From assembly GCF_023159225.1 (NCBI RefSeq), contig NC_063184.1:13133528-13197527 (forward strand): DNA of 64,000 nucleotides. The letters are read 5' to 3'. Each line of letters begins with the position of its first letter. Positions within the stretch are counted from its first letter, which is position 1. Positions 40,401 through 54,782 of this stretch are shown one piece after another. The DNA is from Perognathus longimembris pacificus. Taxonomy: Eukaryota; Chordata; Mammalia; Rodentia; Heteromyidae. A program made the translations under genes and the position numbers. The notes below the pieces were generated by a model. It saw only the letters and a program-made list of their open reading frames with translations. It ran no database searches and was not told the origin of the DNA.

Positions 40401-43400
40401 GTTTTAACAAGAATACGGCTGCATATATATACACATATATATGTATATATACACACACGTATATATATGTATATATGTATATGTACATGTGTATACATAT
40501 GTGTATATATGCATATATGTATACATATATGTATATATCTGTGTATATGCATATACACATACTCATATACAAATATATACATGTATACCTATATACACAC
40601 ACACACACACACATATATATATACACACACACACTTTTCATCTTAATAAAGAAACAGTGGTCTTCCTTTTTTTCCTTTTGTGAATTTATAACAAAAGCAG
40701 AACACTGATATGTAGGGCTGCAAGTCTTACAGGGTTGGGGATATTGGTACATGCAGGGACATGGGAGATAGAGGCAGGAGCAGCAGGACTTCAAGGCCCA
40801 TTCATCTATATATTGAAACCTTTTATCCCCCAAAGAAAAAAGTCCTAAAGTAATAGCATTTAAAAAACTCCAAAAATTGGGCTGGGAATAAATATGGCCT
40901 AGTGGCAAAAATGCTTGCCTCCCATACATGAAGCCCTGGGTTCAATTCCCCAGCACCACATATATAGAAAATGGCCAGAAGTGGCGCTGTGGCTCAAGTG
41001 GCAGAGTGCTAGCCTTGAGCAAAAAGAAGCCAGGGACAGTGCTCAGGCCCTGAGTCCAAGGCCCAGGACTGGCAAAAAAAAAAAGAAGAAAGAAAGAAAA
41101 AAAACAACCCCAAACTCAAATGGTCATCAACAGATAGATAAACAAAATGTAATAATGTTTATATAAAAAAGCAATGAAGTACAACCAGTGCTGCAAAGTG
41201 AAGGAAGCTTGAAAACATTAAGTGAAAGCAGACAGACACAGGCTACACATTTACATGAATGCTATGAAGAGGTAAATCTACAGAGTCAGAGGAAAGACTG
41301 GCAGCTGTCATGGGCTACGGGAGGCTAAAATGGGGAGGTATTGCTTAATGAGTATAAACTTCTATTTTTGTGATGATCAACATGTTTGGCTCTGTCTAGT
41401 TCAATCTAGTTTAGGACACAGAACTAGGAAAGAGGTGGTGGTTGCACAACATGATAGATGTTGTAAATATCACTTCAAAATGGTTAGTTTTATGTGATAG
41501 GAATTTTACCTTGATATAACAAAACCAATTACCAAGATATTTCAGTGGAGAAAAATGTTCTTTTCAGCAAATGGTGTTAGAATCCTTTGGCATATCCATA
41601 AGCAGAAGAATGAAGCCACATCCTTTCCTTATACTGGTCTTGCCTCAAAAATAAATGGTAGGCCTAAATTCAAGCTATAAAATTCTTAGAATATGGATAT
41701 CTTCATGATCTTGCATTAGACAATGAATTCTTTAATATGACATCAAAGGCAAAAGGAATAAAAGTAGGGTGCTTAAAGTTAAAAAATATTTCTGTTCTAG
41801 CCAGGCACTGGTGGCTCATGTGTGTAATCCTAGCTACTCAGGAAGCTGAGATCTGAGGATCACAGCTCAAAGCCAGCCAGGGCAGGAAAATCCATTAGAC
41901 CCTTATCTCCAATTAACTACCAGGAAACTAGATGCAGAGCTATGGCTAGTGGTACAGCACTAGCCTTGAGTGAAAGAACTCAGAAACAGCTCAGGCCCCA
42001 AGTTCAAGCCCCACAACAGATAAAACAAAACAAAACAAAACAAAAAAACTGCTCTAAAGAGTACAACCACTACTGCCTGCATATGAATCTCTTTTATTTG
42101 AACAAATTTTACTCTGTTTAATAACACACAGCAATATAGGTGTTTGCTATACCTTAAAATAAGAAAAAAACACAACAATAGTGGCAAGAGTGCTTGCCTC
42201 ATATACATGAGGCCCTGGGTTCAATTCCCCAGCACCACATATATAGAAAATGGCCAGAAGTGGCGCTGTGGCTCAAGTGGCAGAGTGCTAGCCTTGAGCA
42301 AAAGGAAGCCAGGGACAGTGTTCAGGCCCTGAGTCCAAACCCTAAGACTGGCCAAAAAAAAAAAAAAAAAAAAAAACACAACAAGAAAAGTAGACAATTT
42401 GCAAGGCAGAAATATTTATAATCCTATTATCTAAAACTACCTAGAATATATAAAGAATTCTTAAAAATGAAAAGGTAAAAATGGACAAAGATGTCTCTAA
42501 AGAAAATAAAAGCTTAAGAATATAAAAAGATGTTAAATATCATTAGCTGTCAGAGAAATGAAAATCGAAAATGAGATTCTACACATCCCCTAAATTAATT
42601 ATTACCAAAGACTAGCAATACCAACCTTTGCTAATATAGAAAAGTATAACTTTGGGGCATAGACATTTTAGAAAACAGTTTGGTAATTTCTCAAAAGGCT
42701 GTATGAAGTTTCTATAAACACAGACATTTTACACAAGATCAATGAAAACTTAAGCCTATATAAACATATGTTGACAAATGTTCTTAGTAGCACGATTTGT
42801 AACAGTTGAAAGATAGACAATCCAAAAGTCCAACTCATAAGTAGATAAAATAGAACAGAACCTATATATACAATGGAATATTTTCAAACAGTAACAAGGA
42901 ACGAAATGCTCATACTTGTGCTAAGAAAAAGAAGTAAAAAGCAGGATTGTGGGCTGGGAATGTGGCTTAGTGGTTGAATGCTTGCCTAGCATGCATCAAA
43001 CTCTGGGTCCAATTCCTCAGTACCACAGAAACAGAAAAAGCCAGAATAGTGCTGTGGCTCAAGTGGTAGAGTGCTAGTCTTGAGCTAAGGAAGCTCAGGG
43101 ACAGTGCCCAGGCCCTGAGTTTAAACCCCAGGACTGGCCAAAAAAAAAAGCACTATCATGTAATCTATTCATGTGAGACGTTTAGACACATATGTATGGG
43201 GATAGAAAGTAAGTCAGTGGTTGCCTAGAGCTGTGTGCTGCTCAACTAGACTGGAAAGTTTTCCTAAAGCATACAGTGTTTCTATTTGGGGTTATGCAAA
43301 TGTTCTGGAATTACTCAGTAGTGATGGCTGACAAGCTGTGAATATACTAAAAACTGTTGAATAGTAAGTATAATTTAAGTAAGTGGTTCTATGGTATGTG

Positions 43401-46400
43401 GATTATAGCACAATTAAAGTTGTTAAAATACTATAATTCTGATAAAAATTTAAATGTATATAGTAAGAATTATGCTTGAAAACAGCCCAAAGATAAAATG
43501 TTACACATATCAAAGTATTTCAAAGATCAAATGCTATTTAATCATGTTGCAGGTATTTTCATGCCCAACCCAATGTAAATATTAAACTTTAAAGTACTGG
43601 TTTTACAGAAACATTTTCTATCTTATTGAATTGCTTGACATCTGCTATTAGAGGAACCTAACTTCAAAACATTAAATGTTAAGCTGTGCTAAATCTTATT
43701 ATGTAAATTAGCATGTTTTAATTATGTCAATTAGTATTTTCATTAGCTCATGCCATCACTGCAACACCAATCTGAACTTTATTAAAATGAAAACAAGTAC
43801 ACACAGAACATGGAACTTTTATAATGACATTCTGAACATGCTTAAATACCTCTACTATTCCCCATCATCCTAGATAACATTGTTTAGGTGTGCTTGCCTT
43901 TCACCTACATTTCTCAGACATGCCTGTGCCCTCTTCAGTCATATAAAACTTCTATCATGCAATACAACACTTTTCCCCTAGTTTATTGTACTGCACATGG
44001 TGGTAGCCTGTTAGCCTGGATTTCTGTTCCCTATATGGCCTATTTCACAAATCCTTTTCGAAAATGTACTTTATATGGCTGCGGAAAATCATTTCCTCTT
44101 CTAAGTTAAGGCATTTTCTTCTTCCCAAGTTGTTCTGTAATCATATGTAGTATCTGCTTCCCTACCATACTAGCAATTTTTGGAGGTCAGAAGCTATGCT
44201 ACTGCATTGGTCTTTGGGACTGCAATAGAAACCAAAATATAGGTGGAAAAAGCCCTTATCTGAAATGCTTGGGATCAGAATTGTTTCACATTCTATTTCT
44301 TTTCAGATTTTCGAACAGTTGCCAAAGTGCTATGGTATCTTAGAACCAAGTCTAAATACAAAATTCACTTAGGTATCATTTATGTTGTAGCAACATAGCC
44401 TAAAGGTAATTTTAGATGGTGTTTCTAGGGTGCCTGGGCTGGACTGTGATCTCTCAGGAGGTAAAGGTGGAACTGTCCACTGTGGTGACATGGTGAGAGG
44501 GGAAGTTTGGGATTTTTGGAGCACTTAAGGTTTGTGATTCTCCCATGATTATACTGGTTTCATGAATGACTGACCTGCTGCTAAACCTTAGGTGACTCCG
44601 GGTTACTCTTCACACCAACCACAGTGACAACAAGAATGAGGAGACCGCATTGGGAGCAAATATGACTACAGAACTAGGGAGACATTTCCTGTTCATTCTT
44701 ATAATGACTCTGTCACAGCTTCAAAGGAGAAAAAGAGGAGGAAAAAAGGGAGCTAAGTTCTGAGGAAGGAAGACAGAACAGATCAAAAGGACAGAATCTT
44801 TGAAGCTTATAAAAAATGTAAGAAAAGGCAACTTAAGATTTCATTCTCTCTAGAAGACAAGTAACATAGGTCAACAAAGGCCAATAAATTAGCTTTGGTG
44901 CTCAATTTGAAAATGACCAGCGAAGAGGTTTTAGTTCCTCACAGTGGTAATAAAACACAAAAAACAGTATAAGCCAAATTCCATGTCTACCACGTAACAG
45001 AAAGGAAAAAAAAAATGAACTCTTCACACTTCTAAGTTGTTCATTATTAGTAATGACAGGCAGTCTATGAAGATTAGTCAGGTATAACAAGTAAACATTA
45101 CACAGAGAAAACAAAAATGACTCAAATATTCTTTTCTCTTTCCCTACTCTTAATATGAGCGGGGCAGAGGGAGGGGTGCAAGAATTTCTTGATTGATCAA
45201 TCTAATTATCTCTTCGCAGATTTCAGCCAAGCTCTGCAAATATTACACTGCATTTTGGTTTCTACAAATACATTTCTCTTGCTAGCTCCTTGGAGCAATG
45301 GCTCATTCCAAGGCTGCAGCAGGTTAAGTGTACTTAAGTACTTCAAGTAAGTACTCAAAGGCTCAGGGAATGTTTTAAAGTACTATAAGAGCTAGTTTGA
45401 AAGAACTGCTATTGGCCAACTCCAAGACAAGCTGGGTATCAATGATTCTTCTTTATAATAAAACTCCAACCCATCAATATAGAAGGCTGTCCGAGTTTGA
45501 AAAACATCAATGAGTATCAGACCCAATGGAATGTACTTTCATAGGTATAGGACACAAACATTCTGAAAGAATGTTGTTATATATTGCTCATTTCCAGAGG
45601 AAAATGTAGTTAGCATTCCAGTGGAGAAACTAGATCATTCTACTATGTAGTAGAATAAGTTAATCTCATCAATATAGGAACAAATTAATATCTCCTGCCT
45701 CAGATAGGATGAAATATTGCTTTGGAAATCCTGTCAAAATGCACGTTCTGAATCTTATCAAGAGGATAGAGATTGAGTCCAGATTGAGAAACACTATAAA
45801 ATAACTGGTCTGCAGTCTCTGAGTATATCAAGGTCAAGAAAGGCTTTCATGAAGGAACTATGGAAGAGTACAAAAAGACATGACAATGAAACTCAATGCA
45901 TGAACATGGACTGGATCTGGACCACTGAAGTAGCTATAAATGATCTAATTGATTAACAATAATAATTTTTAAAAATCTAGCTGAGACAACTAAAGTATTT
46001 GACTATAGGCTATGCAGCAGATATTGCATCCACATTTAATTTCCTGATAGCTGTACTGTGGTAGGTAAGACACTGTCTTTTCATAATGTTTCTCCAACTT
46101 GCTGTCAAATAGTGTAGCAGAAAATAAATAAGAAGAATTGCAAAACAAGTGGGTAAAGCATATAGGAATCTCTTTCAATCTTTTCACAACTTTTCTCTTA
46201 AGATCATATTATATTATTAACAAATTTCAGAAAGGTAAATGGCTATTTTTATTGAGTACAATAATTATTCCCCATCTGGTACCTCCTATTTTTTAATCCC
46301 CCTTAAATCATGCATAAAGATTTAAATATTTTAAAATATGTACAGAAAATTAAACCATTTGGTTACACACATAGGACAAATTTAATCATAAAAGCAGAGA

Positions 46401-49400
46401 ACTCGGATCTCTTTATAGGAATTTAACAGACCATCACTTCTTGGTTCAGTCTTTATTAAAATTAACAGAGGAACTGAACTGCTTATTTTCAGAAGTATTC
46501 TATTTATCAAGATAGAAAAAAACAAGTTGTACCACACAAACATGTGCATGACTTGTTTTCGTTGTTGTTGTTGGTGGTGGTGGTGGTGGTGGTAGTTGGG
46601 GGCTTGAATTCAGGGCCTGGGCACTGTCTCTTGAGTTTTTGTGCTCAAGGCTAGCACTCTTATCACTTTGAGCCACAGCTCCACTTTGTTTCATGGTGGT
46701 TAATTGGAGCTAAGAGTCTCATGGATTTTCTTGCCCAGGCAGGCTTTGAAGCACAATCCTCAGATCTCAGCCTCTTGAGTAGCTAGGATTACAAGTGTGA
46801 GATACCAGCACCCAGCTGCATGATTTCTTTAATTGACATGATATTGACAACTACTTTATAACCAAGAAAGTAATTATAAATTCTGAGTTTTATAAGTACA
46901 TGACAGGAGAGACCAAGAGAACCTCATCTATTTCTCTATTCACCGGATTCATTTTGGTTAAGTTAAAATTGCATGTAAAGCAGAAAACATTATTCCTAAA
47001 AGGGAGCTACAGCCATGGCTCAGTCAGGACTCAATGCTTTGCACAGGACATGAAAAGAAACGGGTGACTGAATGAAAAAAAGCACCTGACATCATGAAAG
47101 ATGTATTCTATTACTAACAAAATGGTAGCAATAGTCAAAGGAGGAGAAATAAAACACATATCTCATTTCAACTGTCTAAATCCAAATCAAGTAAATTCAT
47201 TGTGCTAAGTCTCCAGAGACACTTTCTTTTTTTAAAGGCTAAGACTGTAGAAATAAAAGAAAATGTGAGTAGGGAAAGATCAAAAAACTGGTGTAAAGCT
47301 AAAGCAGACCTGCTTCCTCATCCTCCTCCTCCTCTTCCTCATCATCGGAAGTTGATGACAAGGGAGTCGGTGCAGAGCTAGCTTGATTATTAACATATTC
47401 ACCATACTGCATGCCTGTAAAGTGGAAAGCACAAACACAAGAGTCAAACCGACATGAAGGACAAGAAATAAAATTTGACATTGCATTAAAAGTGAGAAAG
47501 AACTCTGACATTCCAAAGAACATCCAGCATGCACAGTAATATTAGCAAATGTATTATTAAAACTACAACCATTAGAAAATTTCTGCGAAGCAGTTTAGTA
47601 AAAGCAGCTTGAGTATGAACTAACCAGTTAAGTATGAAAAAGTAACATGTATTATTACACTGACATTACTTAGAAACTACATCAATATTCTAAGAAAGCC
47701 TTTCTGAGTTCTTTTGCTACATTTGCCTTCTTTTTGTTACATACCAGCTAGGTGGGGTCCTTTTGTTCTACCCAAATAGAAATTATGAGCAAGTGAGAAG
47801 AAGCTACTTCCGTTATTCCAGACTCTGCATGTGGCAGAGTAGATGACAGTGCCAGGGACAGTCAGTCCCCGGCCTTTGACAGCTAGGATGGTGGCGCAGG
47901 TTTCAGAGCTCTAGGTACTCATCTCCTGTAGCAGGAGAGGTCTCTCCACCAAGGATCTCATACTGCAGAGGACCTGAAGCCCTAAGTGTTAGAGGACCTT
48001 TGTACCCAGGTGAGCTGGGGCCCTCCAATGCATACCCATCTCCTCTGTTGCCTCCTGCTGCCTGCTCCATGCTCTTGTCAGTTCTCCTCAGGCTGCTCAG
48101 CTTCTCGCAAGAGCAGCTTCCTCCCTGCCACTGCTGCTGCTTCTCTTTTTCTTTGAGATAGCAGCAAGGTGGCAAGATCACTCAGGAGTAAGTGGAGCAA
48201 CAACAACAAAAAAGTGTCTCCCAGTTGCTGACAAAGTGAGCTGAGCCTCTTGCCTATTATATAGCTAGAAGGAGGAAGGAAAGAAGTGCCTGTACCAATC
48301 ATAATACAGTTGGCCTACTTTGCAAAAGGATTGTGTTTGCACCAAAAAGTCCATTATGCAAATGAAAGATTTGTTTGCACCAATCAGAGGTACTCTGTTC
48401 AGCTGACGTCCCCTCTACCCTGTCCTGGGTAGAAGTGCCAGTTGTGACAGTTAATCTTCTGTTGAGCCTGACACCAGTTTAAGCTGCTTGTGGGGCAGTG
48501 TCTTCTGGAGCGAGTTGTGCTCAGGGATTTAGCATGAGGCCAGTCCAGCCTCCCTGATTGGCAGTCCTCTACCCAAGGAAACTGGGGCCCCAGAAAAAGG
48601 TCAATCAGGGACTTAAGTCTCCTTAGCACCCAATATCTTAGCACATTTAAAAAAAAATAAGTGCTTCCAAAGGTGCTAACAACAAATGTTTATTGGTAAC
48701 AAAACTTTAGCAATACAAAACAGTGCTCTAGCAATGATTAACCTCTGTCTTCAGTGTCCTAGGGAGAAGAGGGTCCCAGCCATGTTTCACTTTGACTTAG
48801 GGTCACTGTGGTTTTCTTCTGGGACAGTGCTTTCTTGATGGAAAGCAACCATTTGCACTAAACAGCATTTATATAGTACACAAAACATACTCAGATACTG
48901 TAGTCAGCACAGTTTCTGGCCCACAGTGTACCTTACAAAACAAATGATCCAAGAGCCTTATTAGTTGACAATTAGACAGGACGATCTCCTGAGGGGAGGT
49001 GATCAATCAGGTCTGATATACTGCTTCCTACATGGGACTATGAGGAAGGTTAAGACCTTCCACAGCCCTGGGATCCAATCCTACAGAAGGCAGACTGTGG
49101 AAAATGGACATCTTTAGTACTAGTAACTGTGTAAGACTCCCCTTGACTGGATACTTTTGTTACTTAGTCTGGTGAAATCAGACAGAGAAAATTAACAACC
49201 ATAATTTTGGTTTTCCCGCCCTGGGGCTTAAACTCATGGGCCTGGGTGCTGTCCTTGAGCCTCTGTGTCCAAGGCTAGCATTCTACCACTTAAGCCACAG
49301 TGCCACTTCTGGCTTTTTTGAGTAGTTTATTGGAGCTAAGAGTCTCATGGACTTTGCTGCCCAGGCTGGCTTTGACTCGTGATCCTCAGATCTCAGCCTC

Positions 49401-50609
49401 CTGAGTAGCTGGGAACATCCATACATTTTTTAAAAGGGAAAAGAAAATTAATCTTAAGAATGAAAAGACTTTATGAATAAGAATGAATGTGTTTGTAAGG
49501 AAAATTTTAAGGTTCTACTTTGAAAATAAGAATCAAGAGGGGCTAGGAATATGGCCTAGTGGCAAGAGTGTTTGCCTCCTCTACATGAGGCCCTGGGTTT
49601 GATTCCCCAGCACCACATATACAGGAAGTGGCCAGAAATGGCACTGTGGCTCAAGTGGCAAAATACTAGCCTTGAGCAAAAAGAAGCCAGGAACAGTGCT
49701 CAGGCTCTGAGTCCAAGGCCCAGGACATGCAAAAAAAAAAAAAAAAAAGAAGAAGAAAGAAAACCTAAGAAACCTAATAAGATTCTAGAAATACTTGGTG
49801 GCACTGAAAGGACAAAGAAGCTATGAAATGGCAAAGGCATACCGCCATGCCATGCATTCTTCACTGTGTTTTCGGGGTACACTCTATCATTGTGAAGAAA
49901 TAAAACTCATCCCTATAGTAAGGAAAAAGCTATTATGGAGTAACCAGTCTAAAAGGAAGCTGAGCTTGGAGTATAGATGGGTGAAGCTTTACCTTCCCAC
50001 CATGACTGAAAGTACCATGGAAAATCTGCTACCTTGCTAAAACATTGTTTTAAATTAGGAGTTATCTCAAATACATCTGAGAGTAAAACTCAATATTCCA
50101 GGAAGCTTTTTGATTTAGCAAACCACTAGTAAATGGTTTTATAGGAGTTATTCTTTAAGAATGTTATAAAAGTCCTTCCATTCTTATTTTCCTCCTTCCC
50201 ATTCCACCCTCTCTCCTTCCCTCCCTGCCAGTCTTTTCACTCTTCCTTTTCTTTCCCTTGCTTTTTTTTTTGGACACAGGACCTCTTCATGTAGCTCAGA
50301 TTGGCCTTGAGCTGAGAATCCTCTTACCTCCACTTTGTATGGACCTTGGGTTAAAGGTCCGTGCCACCATGCCCTGCTTAAAGTAAAGTACTCAAACACT
50401 ATTAGCCCTGCACTTTAAAAAGACATGCATACAAAGCAGGGTACCAGTGGCTCATGTCTGCAATCTGACTCAGGAGACTGAGATCTAAGGATCAGAGTGC
50501 AAAGTCAGTCAAGGAGAAAAGTCCATGGGACCTCTATCTCTAATTAACCACCAAAAAGTCAGAAGTAGAGCTATGTGTGGCTCAAGTCAGGGACAGGCCC
50601 CAGGACTGG

Positions 50610-50664
<55 letters not shown>

Positions 50665-53600
50665 GTACATGTACGTAAGATAAAGATGGTACAAGAACAA
50701 ATTCTGTTCACTGTACTGAGAGAGAGAAGGCAAAAATGTATGAAAAAATTCAGAAGAAAAATCACTTTTCAAGACTAAATGTTACTAGTTATTGACACCA
50801 ACCATAGGAGTCAAAACACAAGACAAACATACATATGCACATATATGCATACATACATACACATATGTATGCACATACACATATTAGAATTGATTTATAT
50901 CCAGCTTTATTATTTATTACTTATTTATCTTCAGATCACTGAATAAAAACATCCCAATGCTTAATTGACAACAATGAGTTGGCCATATAATGATAAAAAA
51001 AATTATATAGCAGCTATTTAGTGCACTGAAATACTTAAAAAATCGTTTAGATTATGCTCTGGTTGATGATGCACCATACATTAATGATGTCATGCACTTT
51101 TCTCCAACTGTAACTCTTAGGTTAAGAATTTAGTTCACCTTTGTGTGTCAAGTAAATTCTGTTAAAAGCTTGGGGCTATTAGTGGACAAGAGCGTGCCAC
51201 CTGAGTGAATTCACAAAGGAAGGGTACAAGTTCCAGAATAATCATTCCACATTCCCCTGTCCTGCTGGAGGTGTGTGCAGCAGATACAGACACTGCCGCC
51301 CACGAGGAGTTCCGGTCACACAGCAGCTTACCACCACATCAGTTACTCTAGAATACACCAATGGTATATTATGAGTGAATACATGAACGGCACTTCCCAA
51401 AGTGCTTCTGTTCAACAGGGTCCTCTTTAAGCGCCTGAGCATAGGCATGAAAATATACAGGCTAAGTATAGGAGAGAGAGCGCACAGTGAAACCCAGTAT
51501 AGAAATGTTCAGAGATTTCTTACAACTACCAGCACCATCAAAGGGAGAGAGAATGCTATATTCTAATTCATTCTGTCATAACCAGGGTTTCTAATCTATG
51601 AATCTAGTTAACCCAGAGGCAAGAAACACTCCAGAGACTCTGACATAATGACTCTGCAATGAACAGGCACCAGTAGTTTAAAAAGATCTTCTCAAGAAAA
51701 TGAAAGATGAGAGAAGAAAAACAACAAAGCACTCATACTGAGGGCTGAGTTTTGCTCAGTGGTATAGCACCTGTCCAGCACGTACAAGCAGTGGGTTTGA
51801 GCCTCTCCCAGGGTGGGGTGATACTTGAAAGAAAGGCTATTCCAAATAAACTACTTACTAGTAAAGATACCTCAGGCAAAACTCTCCAGGAGTCATATCC
51901 TGTGGGATTGCTTAGGAAAGGTATGGATGCAATAAAGCAAATTATCTTAAGAGGACTAGGAGGGGTTAGATTTTTCTTTTTCTTTTTAATTCAGCAATTT
52001 TGAGCAACTTTTACCTTTCCTAGACTACTAGAAGACTTTTCAAGAGTTCCCCCAAAAGAATGGGCTTTCAGAAACCAATTTCCAGATATCAATTTCTGTA
52101 CTTTCTTTCCTAAAGACGTGCCAGTGTTTATATAGTCTTTCTCATTCACTTCCCAAAGAAAGCACAGAACCCTGACTTACATAAACCTTCCATGGACCCA
52201 CTGTTCAGCAGGGTAAAAAAATCTCTGGCACTAAATGGAACACTTCCTCCTGCCTCCTGACCCATGGGCCTTTTCCAGGACAGACATACCACAGTGAGAT
52301 AGATACGTAACACACACTAAACAGAGGAATGCCTCTCGGAGCAAAAGTCTACATTCCAAAATATGAAAACTAGGGTGGTATGAATAATGACAAATTTATT
52401 TAAATAATAATTTTGCCTTCACAAAGGTCCCAACCTGCTCCCTACTAGCTAAGAATCTCTGCCCTTGAAAGTCTTCTGAAAATAAAGTGAGAAGAGGTTA
52501 AGAACTAGTGAATAGTAAAGCAACATGACCGACCAGGTGGGAATGGGGGCTGGGCTCAATTTTAGTTCTGGAGGTGTTGTCCTGGCCACGTTACTGACCT
52601 CACCTGAATATGGAGAACATGGAACATGGAGGGAGAACTACCTCAAGTGGTTTTAAGGTTTAAGTAATACATTTCAAATGCTTAGACATGATACTTCATC
52701 TGAACTAAACACTAAGTATTAACCATTATCATCAGTTTGAACTTTAAAAACATGTATTTTTTGTATATATTAAAACAAGTATCAGTTAATGGTAATATGC
52801 ATCTCTAAGAAAAGTCATTAACTAGAAGAAGGAAAACCAAGAAAAACCACGCACCAAACCTAAGTGACCAGTGTACTAAGGAATGCTAATTCACTTAGTT
52901 TTTATGGTGCTTAATAAAATTAGTACTAAGTAGTTGTACAAAGAAGTTTTACAGGGTCTCAGAATACAACCAAGTTGGGTTGAAGCTAGTTATCCTTCTG
53001 TCTCATCTTCTGAGGCTTATAGGAATATGCTATCATACCCACTTTAGCATGGCTAATTCTTTGAACATCAAATGGAATCTTTTCTAGGATTACTAGATTT
53101 TTTTTCATGCTACACTAGAAAAGTCCTACAAGGTCGAAGCTACAATTCAGTGGGAGAGTGCCCAGCATGTGCCAAGGTGTGAGCCCCAGAACCAGGAAAA
53201 TAAACAAGCAAATAGATGAATCCTATCCCTCAGTCAATGACGAAAGACGTTCTACATAAAAATTAGTTAATGTAATTATAATGCAGCATTCATCCATTTC
53301 AGAAAGCTCTCACTTTGTTGTATTTTATATTTACTACTTTCAGGGGTGAATTTATTACTTCTCACGATTGTAGGTTCACGCCTGTTTTGAGAACTGCCTT
53401 TGCCAAACAGGTTATAGGGACAGAACACTTTTACATAACCCATGACCAATATCCAATCGTTTTTCCTCTGGAATACTAAAGAACATGGTAAGGTACTGCA
53501 TGGCGACAGTGTAAAGACACATAAACTCTGAATGCCGGCTGGGAAAGGAGAAAGGAGCAGCCAGCTTGGAGCGAGGTCTGCGTGGGTCATCCTCACCTCC

Positions 53601-54739
53601 ACAAAGTTTGCTGGTCTCTGGGTAGGAAACTAAGTGCACTGAACTTCAGATTCCTCATTTACAAAAGGGAAATGAGGTAGGACGTGTATTTCAGGTAAGC
53701 AGCAAGCCCAAGGCACTTATTAAATTGTAAACTTCTAGATCAAAGTGATAATAACACAACCACCCACAAACTAGAAAACAAAATCTAACCAATAGCAATT
53801 TAAGAAATTTGACTTAGAGGATTAAAATGATTTAAAAAACAAAATAAAAGAATACCGCTTTAGTAGAAGTCTTCCAATACCATTCTTACTTTATGTGACA
53901 ATTCTCAATAGTTATGTGTATAAAGATGGAAATTGAAATGCAATGGATCATTAATTGGTATATAAAGATGGAAATTGGAATCAATGAATCACATGAAATC
54001 CAAATATAAAGATCTAGTGGAGAGAGGGAGAGCCCATTCATCTCACTGACAAACGCATTTTCATGGGCTGGGAATGTGGCTTAGTGGTAGAGTGCTTGCC
54101 TAGATGCATGAAGCCGTGGGTTCAACTCCTTAGTACCACATAAACAGAAAAAGCTGGAAATGGCGCGGTGGTTCAAGGGGTAGAGTGCTAGCCTTGGAGT
54201 TCAAGCCCCAGGACTGGGGAAAAAAACCCAAAACTGTCAGTCTATATTAGTGTACCCCAGTAAAGCTATCCTTCATCCCTTCATAATAGAGGTAAACAAA
54301 AGCTTAGAGGGGCTGGGAATATGGTGTGATAAAGTGCTTGCCTTGTATACATGAAGCCTGGGTTCAATTCCTCAGTACCACATATATAGAAAAAGGCAGA
54401 AGTGGTACTGTGGCTCAAGTGGTAAAGTGCTAATCTTGAGCAAAAAGAAGCCAGGGGTAGTGCTCAGGCCCTGAGTCCACGCCCCAGGACTGGCAACAAA
54501 AACAAAACAAATAAACAAAAGCTTAGAGATCTAGGAACTGGTGGCCTACACTTGTAATCCTAGCTAATCAGGAGACAAGCTAGCTGGGGCAGGAAAGTCT
54601 GTGAAATTATCTCCAATTAACCACCAAATAGCTGGAAGCAAAGCTATGGCTCCAAGTGGTAGAGCATAAGCTTTGAGCAAATAAACTCAAGGACAGTTCC
54701 TAAGCCCTGAGTTCAAGTTCCAGGATTGGCACTCAAAAA

Positions 54740-54782
<43 letters not shown>

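Larger units (their letters stand above)
41540..43420 (+). mobile_element. Old LINE-1 (L1M-like) ORF2 and 3' region, broken by three SINEs
   Basis: Pieces in L1 order: 41540..41790 (cttcatgatcttgcattaga), 42375..42948 (agaatatataaagaattctt, atcattagctgtcagagaaatg wording) and 43150..43420 (aaagtaagtcagtggttgcc). No open frame remains. Confidence 0.7.

Noticed and set aside
40378..40929. 183-codon minus-strand frame, Tyr/Ile/Cys-rich
   Set aside because: Made of a SINE end plus the TATATG/CATATA microsatellite; no protein signal.
47903..48181. The 92-codon frame as a novel gene
   Set aside because: No recognised domain, no signal of conservation visible from sequence alone, and it lies in an intron with LTR-like signals. 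Kept only as part of that finding.
53276..53602. 108-codon minus-strand frame in intron 3 as an exon or pseudogene
   Set aside because: No similarity recognised; part of the region looks like an old MIR fragment, and SEC24B phases on either side leave no room for an extra exon.
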